DNA of 64,000 nt from Nocardioides sp. SYSU D00038 (GTDB lineage: Bacteria; Actinomycetota; Actinomycetes; Propionibacteriales; Nocardioidaceae), in the NCBI RefSeq assembly GCF_016924665.1, contig NZ_JAFFJT010000007.1, forward strand, positions 310,001-374,000. The letters run 5' to 3'. The position numbers were made by a program, and so were the translations under genes. The notes under the pieces were generated by a model, which did no database searches, had not been told where the DNA came from, and was given only the letters and a program-made list of their open reading frames with translations. Positions 34,506 through 42,341 of the stretch are shown one piece after another; position 1 is the first letter of the stretch; each line of letters begins with the position of its first letter.

Positions 34506-35128
34506 TGGCGCTCCCGCTCCAGCGCGGCCTCCAGGCCGCGGCCGTGATCGCCGCGATGGCCCTGGCGCACGTCGTCGACGGCGCCCTCTCCGCCGAGGAC
34601 GACATCTCGGCGCCCTTCCTGCGCGAGGGAGTGCGCGGCGAGCCGGTCGTGCTGGAGTACGGCGAGCTCGAGGTGCTCGACGTCGACGCGGCGCAGTACC
34701 TCTCCCACCTCCGCGAGAGCGTGCAGGCCTCCGGTCGCTTCCTGATGGTCGAGGTCGCCGGCTCGGGCGCCGACGACCAGCTCGTCACCGGCACCGTGCG
34801 GCTCCAGGACGAGGACGGCCGCACCTACGCGACGTCGGCCAAGGCGGGCTGCCCGCGCACCCTCACCTTCGACGCCGGACTGACCGGCTACGGCTGGCTG
34901 TGCTTCGACGTCCCGCCCTCGCGGATCGACGAGCTCGACCTCGTGGTGGGGCGCGGCAGCGACATCACCGACGGCACCCGCCGCGACGAGGTCGCCGTCG
35001 TCGACCTCGACCTCGACGGGGCACGGGCGGCCGAGCTGGCCCGCACGACCGCGGCCTACGTCGCGCCCCAACCCGGCCTGGTGCGCCAGGAGCTCGACCC
35101 GGTCGAGCTGGAGGTGGCGCAGCCGTGA
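34505..35128 (+). CDS. Membrane-anchored beta-domain protein, operon copy 2
   Basis: A 207-aa protein: hydrophobic N-terminus (GLQAAAVIAAMALAHVVDGALSAEDD), a possible signal or anchor, then a beta domain (VVLEYGELEVLDVDAAQYLSHL, GRFLMVEVAGSGADDQLVTGTVRLQDEDGRTYATSAKAGCPRTLTFDAGLTGYGWLCFDVP) with two Cys probably bonded. ATG at 34505 overlaps the upstream stop by 1 bp and its stop overlaps the next GTG (GTGA). The domain resembles those of its two operon partners, so they may form a complex or arose by duplication. Confidence 0.75.
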   Translation: MALPLQRGLQAAAVIAAMALAHVVDGALSAEDDISAPFLREGVRGEPVVLEYGELEVLDVDAAQYLSHLRESVQASGRFLMVEVAGSGADDQLVTGTVRLQDEDGRTYATSAKAGCPRTLTFDAGLTGYGWLCFDVPPSRIDELDLVVGRGSDITDGTRRDEVAVVDLDLDGARAAELARTTAAYVAPQPGLVRQELDPVELEVAQP

Positions 35129-35754
35129 CCTGGTGGCGACGCAACCGCGTCTGGCTGGCGCTCCTCCCGGTCGTGCTGCTGGCGCTCGGCGCCGCGGCGT
35201 CGTACCGGGTCGCCGACTACTGGTGGAACGTCGAGCCCCACGAGGTCATCGCGCGCGGCGAGCCCGGTCGGGCGCTGACCTTCACCGACGACTACGAGGA
35301 CGCGCTGGGCGAGACCTCGCGCACGCTCACCGTCGAGGTGGTCGACGTCGCCGAGCTCGACGCGGTGCCGGTGCGGCGGCTCGACGACCCGGTGCCGCTC
35401 TCGGACGACGCCCGCGTCGTCCGCGTGACCATGGACTGGGAGGCCGACCCCGACCAGGGGCTGCGCGGCTGCACGGTGGCGCTGCGCGACTCGCGCGGCC
35501 GCACGCACCGGCTGTCGTCGGCGGGGCTGCGGTTCGCGAGCTGCCTGCCGTCGGAGGGCGGCGGTCCGCTGGTGCCGAGCGCGGTCGACGACGCCGCGGG
35601 GCGCAGCGTCCCCGACGGCGAGGAGCGCCTGCCGGCGTGGCGGACCCGCCCGGTCTTCGTGGTGCCGCAGGACGCCGAGATCACCGAGGTGCTGCTGTGG
35701 TGGCAGCTTCCGGAGCACGTCGTGCTGCCGGTCCCCCCGCGCGCCGGGAGCTGA
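35125..35754 (+). CDS. Membrane-anchored beta-domain protein, operon copy 3
   Basis: A 209-aa protein: anchor VWLALLPVVLLALGAAASYRVADYWW near the N-terminus and an extracytoplasmic beta domain (RTLTVEVVDVAELDAVPVRRL, DARVVRVTMDWEADPDQGLRGCTVALRDSRGRTHRLSSAGLRFASCLP) with two Cys. The GRTH/GRTY strand after a GC/VRL strand is shared with copy 2. GTG start overlaps the upstream stop by 4 bp. The 3' end overlaps the convergent 8-TM gene by 74 bp. Function unknown. Confidence 0.75.
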   Translation: MTWWRRNRVWLALLPVVLLALGAAASYRVADYWWNVEPHEVIARGEPGRALTFTDDYEDALGETSRTLTVEVVDVAELDAVPVRRLDDPVPLSDDARVVRVTMDWEADPDQGLRGCTVALRDSRGRTHRLSSAGLRFASCLPSEGGGPLVPSAVDDAAGRSVPDGEERLPAWRTRPVFVVPQDAEITEVLLWWQLPEHVVLPVPPRAGS

Positions 35755-36946
35755 CCAGCCAGTCGACGGCGGCCGCGAGCAGCGGGGCCACCACGACCAT
35801 CGACGCGACCAGGCCGAGCGCCTGCTCGTAGGGTTGGAACGCCAGGTAGGTGCCGTGCTCGGTGGGGCCGACCACGACGCGGCTCAGCCGCACCAGCAGG
35901 CCGGGCAGCCGGAGCGCCACCACGAAGACGAGCGAGAAGACCAGCATGGGGTAGAGGCCGGCCGCCGAGAGCAGCCGCAGGCCGTCGAAGAACGCCCCGA
36001 AGCGGCCGCGCAGGTCGGCACCGAACGACCGGAGCAGCCCGCCCCTGCGACCCCCTTCGGCGTCGTCGGCGTCGTCGGCGTCGTCGCCAGCTCGGGTGGC
36101 GCCGTCGCCGTGGCCCTCGGCCAGCTGGTGCCCGAGGACGACCGCGCCGACCGTGAGCCACGCGATCGGCACGACGACGACGCTGTCGAACGAGCCCAGC
36201 ACCGCCTGGCCCGCGTCGACCGTCGCCGCGACCGGGTCGGCGAGGAAGCCGAGCCGGCCGAGCAGGGCGTCGTACCCGTCCTGGAACCACTGGTAGGCGC
36301 GGCGCCGGGCGAGCCACTCCATGCCGTCGGTCTTGATGAGGAAGCCCTGCCCGGCGAGCTGGGAGGTGTAGTAGAGCTCGACCACGGCGCCGACGACCGC
36401 GAGCGCCAGGAACTTGGTGCGGTGCTCGAAGCGGCCCAGCGCCCACCGCAGCACCCAGGCGACGACGACGATCATCGCCGCGACCTGGACGGGGTAGAGC
36501 CCGAGCCGGTCGCGGAAGTCGACCTCCTCGACGAACGTGTTGCCGAGCTCCTCGCTGGCGGCCTCGTTGCGGAACTGGAGGATGTCCTGCTCCAGGAAGC
36601 CGTAGCTGACGTAGACGGCCAGGAACGGCACCAGCACGCTGACCGCGATGTCGACCAGGCGCCGCTGCCGGCCCTCGGTGGGGCTGACCCGGTCGTCCTC
36701 GCCCTGGAGGTTGGGCAGGCTGCCGCGGCACAGGTGGAGCATCCAGATCACTGGCAGCAGGTAGCCGAGCGGCGCCAGGATCAGCAGCAGCTGGGCGAGC
36801 TCGCTCTGCCGGTTGCTGAGCGCCACCGCCGCCCACAGGGTCGCCGCGCGCACGGCCGCGCCCGCGACGGCCAGCACCAGGAACGCCGGCCAGTGCCGGG
36901 CGAGCAGCCGCCCCGCCGTGACGAGGACGCCGGGGACGTCACGCAT
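35681..36946 (-). CDS. Hypothetical 8-TM membrane protein
   Basis: A 421-aa integral membrane protein with about eight hydrophobic segments (near residues 20-44, 50-70, 97-117, 150-170, 178-198, 255-276, 330-352, 375-397) and a cytoplasmic or surface loop near 280-310 that contains the acidic run DDADDADDAE encoded by a short GTCGTCGGC-type repeat. I do not recognise the family. It overlaps the stop of the upstream 55-aa gene by 8 bp (coupled), and its own 3' end overlaps the convergent three-gene operon. Confidence 0.75.
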   Translation of the reverse strand: MRDVPGVLVTAGRLLARHWPAFLVLAVAGAAVRAATLWAAVALSNRQSELAQLLLILAPLGYLLPVIWMLHLCRGSLPNLQGEDDRVSPTEGRQRRLVDIAVSVLVPFLAVYVSYGFLEQDILQFRNEAASEELGNTFVEEVDFRDRLGLYPVQVAAMIVVVAWVLRWALGRFEHRTKFLALAVVGAVVELYYTSQLAGQGFLIKTDGMEWLARRRAYQWFQDGYDALLGRLGFLADPVAATVDAGQAVLGSFDSVVVVPIAWLTVGAVVLGHQLAEGHGDGATRAGDDADDADDAEGGRRGGLLRSFGADLRGRFGAFFDGLRLLSAAGLYPMLVFSLVFVVALRLPGLLVRLSRVVVGPTEHGTYLAFQPYEQALGLVASMVVVAPLLAAAVDWLVSSRRAGGPAARRAPEAATTAAPR

Positions 36947-37106
36947 CCGCGTCGTCCCCGGTGGCCTCCCGGAGCCGCCGGTGCAGTCGCTCGCGGACCT
37001 GGTCGGGGGTGAGGTCGGCTCGCTTGCGCTGGTTGCGGGCGACCACGATGCCGGTGGCCGCCACGCCGGCCAGCCCGGCCAGTCCGAGCACCTTCCAGAG
37101 CCTCAC
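36939..37106 (-). CDS. Small membrane-anchored protein (55 aa)
   Basis: A 55-aa protein VRLWKVLGLAGLAGVAATGI... with one N-terminal hydrophobic segment (KVLGLAGLAGVAATGIVVA) followed by a basic/acidic amphipathic helix (LTPDQVRERLHRRLREATGDDADA). AAGGAT lies upstream of the GTG at 37106. The stop overlaps the 8-TM gene start by 8 bp. A short protein tied to a larger membrane protein may be a subunit or stabiliser. The gene is easily missed by length filters. Confidence 0.7.
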   Translation of the reverse strand: MRLWKVLGLAGLAGVAATGIVVARNQRKRADLTPDQVRERLHRRLREATGDDADA

Positions 37107-37120
37107 GGGATGATCCTTCC

Positions 37121-37741
37121 ATGACCCCTTCGCGGCTGTCCCTCGACGAGGCCGTCGACCTGACCCGCACCGGTGACCTGTGGCTGTTCCGCGGCCACAC
37201 CGCCGCCGACCACGCCATCCGGGCACTGACCAACGCGCCCGTCAACCACGTCGGCATGGCGGTGGTCGTCGACGACCTGCCACCCCTGATGTGGCACGCG
37301 GAGCTGTCGAAGGGCCTGCTCGACGTGTGGACCGGGAGCCACCACCGCGGCGTCCAGCTGCACGACCTGCGCGAGGCGGTCGTGCAGTGGCACGACCGCT
37401 ACGAGCAGCGCGCCTGGCTGCGCCAGCTCCACCACCCGGTCTCGCGGTCGATGGAGGACGCCGTGCTGCGCACCATCGCGCGGCTCGACGGCACGCCGTT
37501 CCCGTCGACGGCGCGGCTGGCGGCCCGGTGGGCGAGGGGCCGGTTCCGGCGCCCGGACTCGATCGAGGCCACCTACTGCGCCGAGGTGGTCGCGGCGACG
37601 TACACGGCGATGGGGCTGCTCGACGGCACCAGGCCCACCAACTACTACGACCCCGGCTCGTTCTGGTCCGGCGACGAGCGCGAGCTCGACCTCCAGCACG
37701 GCGCCCGGCTGGGCGAGGAGATCGCTGTCGAGGTCCCGTGA
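37121..37741 (+). CDS. Permuted NlpC/P60 (YiiX/YebB-like) domain protein
   Basis: A 206-aa protein. GDLWLFRGHTAADHAIRALTNAPVNHVGMAVVVDDL carries the catalytic-type His in NHVGMAV, and IEATYCAEVVAATYTAMGLL carries the Cys in YCAEVV, His before Cys being the permuted NlpC/P60 order seen in YiiX/LRAT-like papain-fold enzymes. Such proteins act as amidases or acyltransferases. There is no signal peptide. The ATG at 37121 is 14 bp from the divergent 55-aa gene. Hydrolase activity is inferred only. Confidence 0.75.
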   Translation: MTPSRLSLDEAVDLTRTGDLWLFRGHTAADHAIRALTNAPVNHVGMAVVVDDLPPLMWHAELSKGLLDVWTGSHHRGVQLHDLREAVVQWHDRYEQRAWLRQLHHPVSRSMEDAVLRTIARLDGTPFPSTARLAARWARGRFRRPDSIEATYCAEVVAATYTAMGLLDGTRPTNYYDPGSFWSGDERELDLQHGARLGEEIAVEVP

Positions 37742-37760
37742 GCCGGAGCCAGTCGTGCGT

Positions 37761-38306
37761 CTACCGGGCGCCCTGCGACCGCCAGTAGCTGTTGAGCGCG
37801 CCGTTGGTCTTGACGAACCAGACGATCGGTCCGACGAGGATGAGGAAGCCGGGGATGTACCAGAGACCGGTCGCGCCGCTGACCGGCGCCTGCTGGCCGG
37901 ACCGGGTGTAGAGCCTGCCCACCTCGGAGGCCACGAGGAACGGGCTCACGACCCCCACGAACAGCGCGAGGACCAGGCCGACCACCCCGCCGACTCCCTG
38001 GCCGGTGTGGCGCTTCATCTCCTCGTGGACGCTGTAGTACCAGACCAGGCTGTAGATCCCGAGCGTGATGATCGTGAGCCCGATGCACGCGCCGGTGCCG
38101 CGCACCTTGCCGATCGGGCCGTGCTGCGCCGGGGCCGGCGGCGCGCCGTACCCAGCGGGAGCGGGCGGCGGGGACTGGGGCGGCACACCAGGCGGAGCTG
38201 CTGGGTCGGGCGACGGAGCGGCCGACGACGGAGCGGCCGACTGCGGCGCGGTGGGGTCGACGGTCGGGTCGGGGGTGTGGGACACGGCTACCTCGATCTC
38301 TCGCAC
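37761..38306 (-). CDS. DUF4234 domain membrane protein
   Basis: A 181-aa protein: a Pro/Ala/Ser-rich N-terminal 65 residues, then the DUF4234 core GACIGLTIITLGIYSLVWYYSVHEEMKRHTGQGVGGVVGLVLALFVGVVSPFLVASEVGRLY and a last hydrophobic segment (GLWYIPGFLILVGPIVWFVKTNGALNSYW). About four membrane spans. Function of the family is unknown. The promoter side contains a five-fold CTGGT microsatellite (about 55 bp before the ATG). Confidence 0.85.
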   Translation of the reverse strand: MREIEVAVSHTPDPTVDPTAPQSAAPSSAAPSPDPAAPPGVPPQSPPPAPAGYGAPPAPAQHGPIGKVRGTGACIGLTIITLGIYSLVWYYSVHEEMKRHTGQGVGGVVGLVLALFVGVVSPFLVASEVGRLYTRSGQQAPVSGATGLWYIPGFLILVGPIVWFVKTNGALNSYWRSQGAR

Positions 38307-38360
38307 GGCCGGGCTGGCCGGACGGCCTCAAGATAGGCGCTGGGGCTGCGCGTGACACTC

Positions 38361-38388
38361 CTGGTCTGGTCTGGTCTGGTCTGGTCTG
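38361..38388. repeat. CTGGT pentanucleotide microsatellite
   Basis: CTGGT is repeated five times in tandem (38361-38385) and runs into CTGG, in the gap between the DUF4234 start (38306) and the stop of the zinc-ribbon gene (38408). It lies in the likely DUF4234 promoter or 5' region. Pentamer slippage could change promoter spacing. Confidence 0.8.
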
Positions 38389-38407
38389 GCCGGACTGGCG
38401 GCCCAGG

Positions 38408-38851
38408 TCAGAGGGAGCGGAGACCCTTCTCGGTGAGCTCCCACACGCCGGGGGTCGCCGGCCGCATCAGGCCCTCGTCGATCATCGCCTTGCGCTCCTT
38501 GCGGGCCGCGATCTGCCAGCGCACCTCGCCGGTTGGCGCGGTGGTGCGGTCGCGGTCGCGCAGCACGTCGTCCATCCGCTGCCCCAGCGCCTCGAGCACG
38601 TCGGCCTGGTCGAGCCGGCCGCCGTGCTCGGAGAGCACCTGCAGGATGTGCGGGCGGAACGCCGCCTGGTCGGTCAGCAGGCTCGGCTTCCGCACCGGCG
38701 CGGCCGGGGTCGAGGTGGTGCGGCTGGTGGTCGCGCGCGAGGCCCGCGGCCTGGGCGTACGCACGGCGGGGGCCGGCGGGGGCGGTGGCGGCTGGCCGTG
38801 GATGCAGGTGCTCTTCGGGAGGTCGCACAGCTCGCAGTAGTCCTCAGCCAC
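38408..38851 (-). CDS. Small protein with N-terminal zinc-binding motif and winged-helix-like domain
   Basis: A 147-aa protein: the start VAEDYCELCDLPKSTCIHG gives Cys-x2-Cys-x6-Cys-x-His, a zinc-knuckle-like pattern. A Pro/Arg/Ser-rich linker leads to a C-terminal domain (FRPHILQVLSEHGGRLDQADVLEALGQRMDDVLRDRDRTTAPTGEVRWQIAARKERKAMIDEGLMRPATPGVWELTEKG) that reads like the winged helix of Mrr-N or restriction-associated proteins. The GTG at 38851 is 10 bp after the ERCC4-Lsr2 gene stop, so they are one operon. It may help the nuclease bind DNA. Confidence 0.72.
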   Translation of the reverse strand: MAEDYCELCDLPKSTCIHGQPPPPPPAPAVRTPRPRASRATTSRTTSTPAAPVRKPSLLTDQAAFRPHILQVLSEHGGRLDQADVLEALGQRMDDVLRDRDRTTAPTGEVRWQIAARKERKAMIDEGLMRPATPGVWELTEKGLRSL

Positions 38852-38861
38852 GTCTCCGAGG

Positions 38862-39869
38862 TTACGAGGGCGGCGCGACCGGCGGCTCGTCAGGGTCGGC
38901 GGGACGGGCGCGGGCCGTGAGGTACGCCTCGACCAGGTCCTTCCTCACCCGGCCCCGGTCGCTCACGACGTGGCCGTTGGCCAGTGCCCAGGCTCGCACC
39001 TCGGCCGGCGACGGCGGCCCGGGCGGCACCACGGGCCCGGTAGCCAGCGTGCGGATGGCCACGTCGCCGACGCGTTCCTCGGCGGTCGCGCGGTAGACCG
39101 CCGCGAGGAACCGGTAGGTCCACTCCTGCGCCAGCTTGCGGCTGTCGCAGAAGACGATCGGCACCGTCGGGAACCGCACCTGGCACTCCGCCAGCCCGTC
39201 GGCGACCACCGCCGGGCGCACCCGGTCGAGCTTGAACACCTGGCTGTAGCGCTCCTCGACCACCACCGCGGCTCGCGGCACCGAGGCCAGCTCGGTCAGC
39301 TGGTAGGTGAGCTTGCCGGTGGTCAGGCTCGAGACCAGGTCGGGCAGGCTCTTGCGCTCCACCACCGCCGCCAGCCGGTCGTCGACCACCACGCCGTAGT
39401 CACCCGCCTCGAGCCGCCGTCGTACGACGTGCGCGGGGCGGTCGGAGAAGGTGAACGCGTAGCGCTCGTTGCTGTCGACCGCGATCTCGAGGTCGGCGAC
39501 ACCCGAGGCGCGGGCGGTGGGCACCGACGCCGCCGGCCGGGCCTTCTTGTTCGTGCGAGCGGTCTGCCAGAAGATCATCTGCCGGCCGCGGGCGTTCGCG
39601 ACGACGAACTGCGACCGGTTCTCGCGCCCGCGGTCGAGCACCAGGTCGATCGCCGCGCCGCGCTTGACGCAGCTGCGCACCCCGATCCGCTGCACGATCT
39701 CGGCGTCCGCCGGCCACTCCTCCGCGCGATGGCAGTAGACCTTCGCGGTGCGTGGCCAGGTCTCCCGCGCCTTCAGCAGCACACCCTCGGGCCCGAGCGG
39801 GATGCGCAGCACGTAGGGCAGCGTGGAGTCGCCGTCGGGGTTGCGGGCGATGAGGAAGTCGTCCGTCAC
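38862..39869 (-). CDS. ERCC4-type nuclease fused to Lsr2 C-terminal DNA-binding domain
   Basis: A 335-aa protein. The N-terminal 120 residues have no clear family. An ERCC4 nuclease domain covers about residues 125-260 with D132, GDYGV and the catalytic ERKSLPD (171-177). The C-terminal Lsr2-like domain (about 288-319, SPAEVRAWALANGHVVSDRGRVRKDLVEAYL) contains the RGR minor-groove motif of Lsr2. The fusion suggests a structure-selective or nicking endonuclease brought to AT-rich DNA. It sits between a 46-aa gene and the zinc-knuckle gene, all on one strand at short spacing. Confidence 0.85.
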   Translation of the reverse strand: MTDDFLIARNPDGDSTLPYVLRIPLGPEGVLLKARETWPRTAKVYCHRAEEWPADAEIVQRIGVRSCVKRGAAIDLVLDRGRENRSQFVVANARGRQMIFWQTARTNKKARPAASVPTARASGVADLEIAVDSNERYAFTFSDRPAHVVRRRLEAGDYGVVVDDRLAAVVERKSLPDLVSSLTTGKLTYQLTELASVPRAAVVVEERYSQVFKLDRVRPAVVADGLAECQVRFPTVPIVFCDSRKLAQEWTYRFLAAVYRATAEERVGDVAIRTLATGPVVPPGPPSPAEVRAWALANGHVVSDRGRVRKDLVEAYLTARARPADPDEPPVAPPS

Positions 39870-39881
39870 CCGGCCAGTGTG

Positions 39882-40022
39882 TCAGCGGGTGGCGTCGAGC
39901 CGGCGCAGCTCGGCCTCGATCTCCTGCTGCTGCCGGCGGCGGAGCGCGGCGAGCCGGCGCTGCTTCTCCTCGCGGGAGAGCAGCCGCCAGTCGCGGGCGG
40001 GGAGCCTGCTGTCGAGCTGCAT
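39882..40022 (-). CDS. 46-aa small basic helical protein
   Basis: Translates from ATG 40022 as MQLDSRLPARDWRLLSREEK followed by a Gln/Arg/Glu-rich coiled helix (RRRQQQEIEAELRRLDATR), 46 aa, ending 12 bp before the ERCC4-Lsr2 start. Consistent high third-position GC and tight spacing support it as a real, co-transcribed gene. It could be a partner or regulator of the nuclease. Too short for common length cut-offs. Confidence 0.6.
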   Translation of the reverse strand: MQLDSRLPARDWRLLSREEKQRRLAALRRRQQQEIEAELRRLDATR

Positions 40023-40124
40023 GACTGCGACATTACGGCCGCCCACGGCCGTCGTACATCCGACTTTGGGCTGGTCCGGGGTCAGACCGGGGTCGGAGGC
40101 GGGTGGGTCGGGGTCGGGGTCGGG

Positions 40125-40203
40125 GGTTTCCCCGGTGCACCGGGGAAACCGTGACTTCTCGGCCGGAACTCTGGCCGAGAAGTCACGGTTCTGGCCGAGA
40201 AGT
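40125..40203 (+). repeat. 79-bp double-hairpin element, copy 1
   Basis: It begins with a 26-bp perfect palindrome (half site GGTTTCCCCGGTG, 40125-40150), then 14-bp arms GTGACTTCTCGGCC (40151-40164) and GGCCGAGAAGTCAC (40173-40186) with an 8-nt loop, then another GGCCGAGAAGT (40193-40203). A second copy lies inverted at 42763-42841; 73 of 79 positions agree by my hand alignment. Intergenic; no coding seen. Confidence 0.9.
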
Positions 40204-40232
40204 ACGCCGCTCCTGGCCGGCCGCCACCAGGT

Positions 40233-41003
40233 TCAGGCCGTCGCCAGTCCGGCCCACCACCCGGCGAACCAGTCGACGCCGGCCGTCAGCAGCTCCGGCT
40301 GCGACCGCAGCACGACGACCATCGCGGCTCCGGCGAGCACCGTCATCGCCGTGCGCCCCAGACCGGGGCCTCGCTTCCGGCGTCGGGCTGGCGCGCTCGC
40401 CGCGGGTCGCGCCGCGGCCGCGCGCCGCTGGGGGTACGGCGTGCCCACCCGGGCCGCCGGGACCCGTGCGGGCGCCAGGTGGGACAGGGTGGCCGCGACC
40501 TCGCGCACCTGCTCGGGCCCCAGCACGGTGGGCCGCGACCGCAGCAGCTGGGCGACGCTCCACGTCGTGCACACCAGCACGTCGTCGACCCGGGCGTCGA
40601 GCCCCTCGGCAGTCGTGAAGCAGAGCACGGGCTGCACGCGCAGCCCGGGCAGCACCTCGGCGACCGCCCGCCCGGCGGCTGCGCACGACGCGACGGTCGA
40701 CGCCCGGGAGCGGCCGTTCTGGCGCAGCACGCCGCCGCGGGTCGACAGCGTGCCCGACCAGTACTTGCTGTCGATCACGTAGACCCCGCCCGGCCCGACG
40801 GCCACGTGGTCGAGATTGGCCCGGGCACGCCCCGGCCACCGCAGGTCGTGCAGCACCACCCACTCCGGCGGCAGCACCGACAGCGCGGTGGCCGTCCACT
40901 CCTCGCCCTCCGCGCCGCGCTCGTACGCCGCGGCGCTCCGCTGGAGCGCCTCGGCGCGCTCCCTCTTCCGGCGCGCGACGTCGCGCGCTGACTCTCCGGC
41001 CAT
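40233..41003 (-). CDS. NERD domain nuclease-related protein with C-terminal anchor
   Basis: A 256-aa protein. NERD domain features are YERGAEGEEWTATALSVLPPEWVVLHDLRWPGRARANLDHVAVGPGGVYVIDSKYWSG (about residues 27-84), with the restriction-like acid/Lys set E33/D65/D78-x-K80. The C-terminal end has a hydrophobic anchor (TAMTVLAGAAMVVVLRS) after a basic run. The ATG at 41003 has GGGGAGG 6 nt upstream. NERD proteins are widespread on bacterial mobile DNA, but the role is unknown. It begins a region bracketed by two inverted 79-bp elements. Confidence 0.85.
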   Translation of the reverse strand: MAGESARDVARRKRERAEALQRSAAAYERGAEGEEWTATALSVLPPEWVVLHDLRWPGRARANLDHVAVGPGGVYVIDSKYWSGTLSTRGGVLRQNGRSRASTVASCAAAGRAVAEVLPGLRVQPVLCFTTAEGLDARVDDVLVCTTWSVAQLLRSRPTVLGPEQVREVAATLSHLAPARVPAARVGTPYPQRRAAAARPAASAPARRRKRGPGLGRTAMTVLAGAAMVVVLRSQPELLTAGVDWFAGWWAGLATA

Positions 41004-41215
41004 GCTCGCCCTCCCCAGGGTCCGTTGCGGAGGACCGTAGGTCGCCGGCGCCGGTCGCGCCGCCGATCCGGCCAGCCGTGACCGGCCGGCGTCGTCCCCA
41101 CCCGCTGTCCGGGCCATCGGGGACGACCGGTCGGGGGAGGCGTCGACCGGGGTGTCCCTTGCCAAGCAGGCGGGCACGCGCTTCGGTGTCGAGCACACCG
41201 AAGAGAGGAATGTCC

Positions 41216-41587
41216 GTGGAGACCGCTGCCATCACTGCCTGGACTTTTCAAGCCGAGTGCCCCATCCCGAACGACCTCGGACCCATCCTGGTCGAAGGCG
41301 AACAGCCATGGGCTGCGTACAAGACCTTCCGCGACACGTCCGTGTTCACCAACAAACGGCTCATCGTGAGGGACGCTCAGGGTCTGACGGGCAAGAAGGT
41401 CGAGATCTACTCCTTGCCCTACTCCGCCATCAACATGTGGTCGTCCGAGAACGCCGGCAAGATCGACTTCAACGCCGAGATGGAGCTGTGGACACGCGCC
41501 GGGCACATCAAGGTCAAGCTGGGCAAGGGCATCGACGTCCGCAAGCTCGACCACCTGATTTCGCACGCGGTCCTTAACGGCCGCTGA
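41216..41587 (+). CDS. Bacterial PH-domain protein (bPH_1-like)
   Basis: A 123-aa protein. The core LVEGEQPWAAYKTFRDTSVFTNKRLIVRDAQGLTGKKVEIYSLPYSAINMWSSENAGKIDFNAEMELWTRAGHIKVKLGKGIDVRKLDHLISHAVL is typical of bacterial PH-domain proteins. The GTG at 41216 was chosen since AGAGAGG lies 7 nt upstream; it would directly abut an alternative ATG at 41210. Codons are visibly less GC-rich than in the flanking genes, which hints at later acquisition or low expression bias. No partner is evident. Confidence 0.82.
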   Translation: METAAITAWTFQAECPIPNDLGPILVEGEQPWAAYKTFRDTSVFTNKRLIVRDAQGLTGKKVEIYSLPYSAINMWSSENAGKIDFNAEMELWTRAGHIKVKLGKGIDVRKLDHLISHAVLNGR

Positions 41588-41650
41588 CCCGATTCATCCA
41601 GGGTCGCTTCCGCCCACGACGAGGGGATCCGCGGACGACGGACGCCCGGG

Positions 41651-42310
41651 TCAGTCCTCGTCGTCCCAGGAGGCGCGCCCGTCGCCGGTGATCGGGATCG
41701 TGGGGCCGCCCGTGACGTCGGGACGCAGGATCGCCTCGCCGAGACCGCGCACCCGGGCCAGCACCTCGCGGACGCCCCGGCCGGCGTCGCCCGCGACGTA
41801 GCCTTGGACGTCGAGGCCGGCGGCACGGCCGAGGTCGACGGACCGCGCGACGTGGAAGTCCTGGGTCACCACCACCGCTGATTCGACCTCGAACACGTCG
41901 CGGGCCCGGCGCATGGTGTGCCAGGTGTTGAACCCGGCGTAGTCGGTGAACACGTCCTCGGCGGCAACCCCCGCCGAGATCGCCGCGTCGCGCATCGCGT
42001 CGGGCTCGTCGTACGCCGCCGTCCCGTTGTCGCCCGACATCAGCAGCTTGTCGACGACCCCGGCGCGGTAGAGCTCCACGGCCGCGTCGACCCGCTCCTG
42101 CACGACGGCACCGAGGCTCCCGTCGGGGCGCACCAGCGAGCCCGGCACGATCGCCACCTGGGCCTGCTCGAGCTGCTCGACGTCGGTGTGGATGTCGTCC
42201 TCGGTGCGCACCAGGACGACCGCGTTGGCGGTGGCGACGAGCAGGACGCCGGTCGCCGCAGCGACGCACCCGGCCACCACGACCCGGCGGACCCACCTCC
42301 TGCGCAGCAC
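41651..42310 (-). CDS. YdcF/SanA family (DUF218) membrane-anchored protein
   Basis: A 219-aa protein: one N-terminal anchor (RVVVAGCVAAATGVLLVATANAVVLV), then the DUF218 domain (VAIVPGSLVRPDGSLGAVVQERVDAAVELYRAGVVDKLLMSGDNGTAAYDEPDAMRDAAISAGVAAEDVFTDYAGFNTWHTMRRARDVF). SanA-type members influence cell-envelope permeability and vancomycin resistance. The start is GTG at 42310. It is convergent with the PH-domain gene, with an 8-bp long-range stem (CTGACCCG / CGGGTCAG, 41584-41591 / 41647-41654) spanning both stops. Confidence 0.85.
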   Translation of the reverse strand: MLRRRWVRRVVVAGCVAAATGVLLVATANAVVLVRTEDDIHTDVEQLEQAQVAIVPGSLVRPDGSLGAVVQERVDAAVELYRAGVVDKLLMSGDNGTAAYDEPDAMRDAAISAGVAAEDVFTDYAGFNTWHTMRRARDVFEVESAVVVTQDFHVARSVDLGRAAGLDVQGYVAGDAGRGVREVLARVRGLGEAILRPDVTGGPTIPITGDGRASWDDED

Positions 42311-42341
42311 CCCACGAGTGTAGGCGGGGGGTCGCGCCTGA

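Noticed and set aside
40233..41587. Defence island made of NERD, orphan methylase and MazF-like genes
   Set aside because: The three genes are many kilobases apart and share no operon or partner gene; there is no support for one system.
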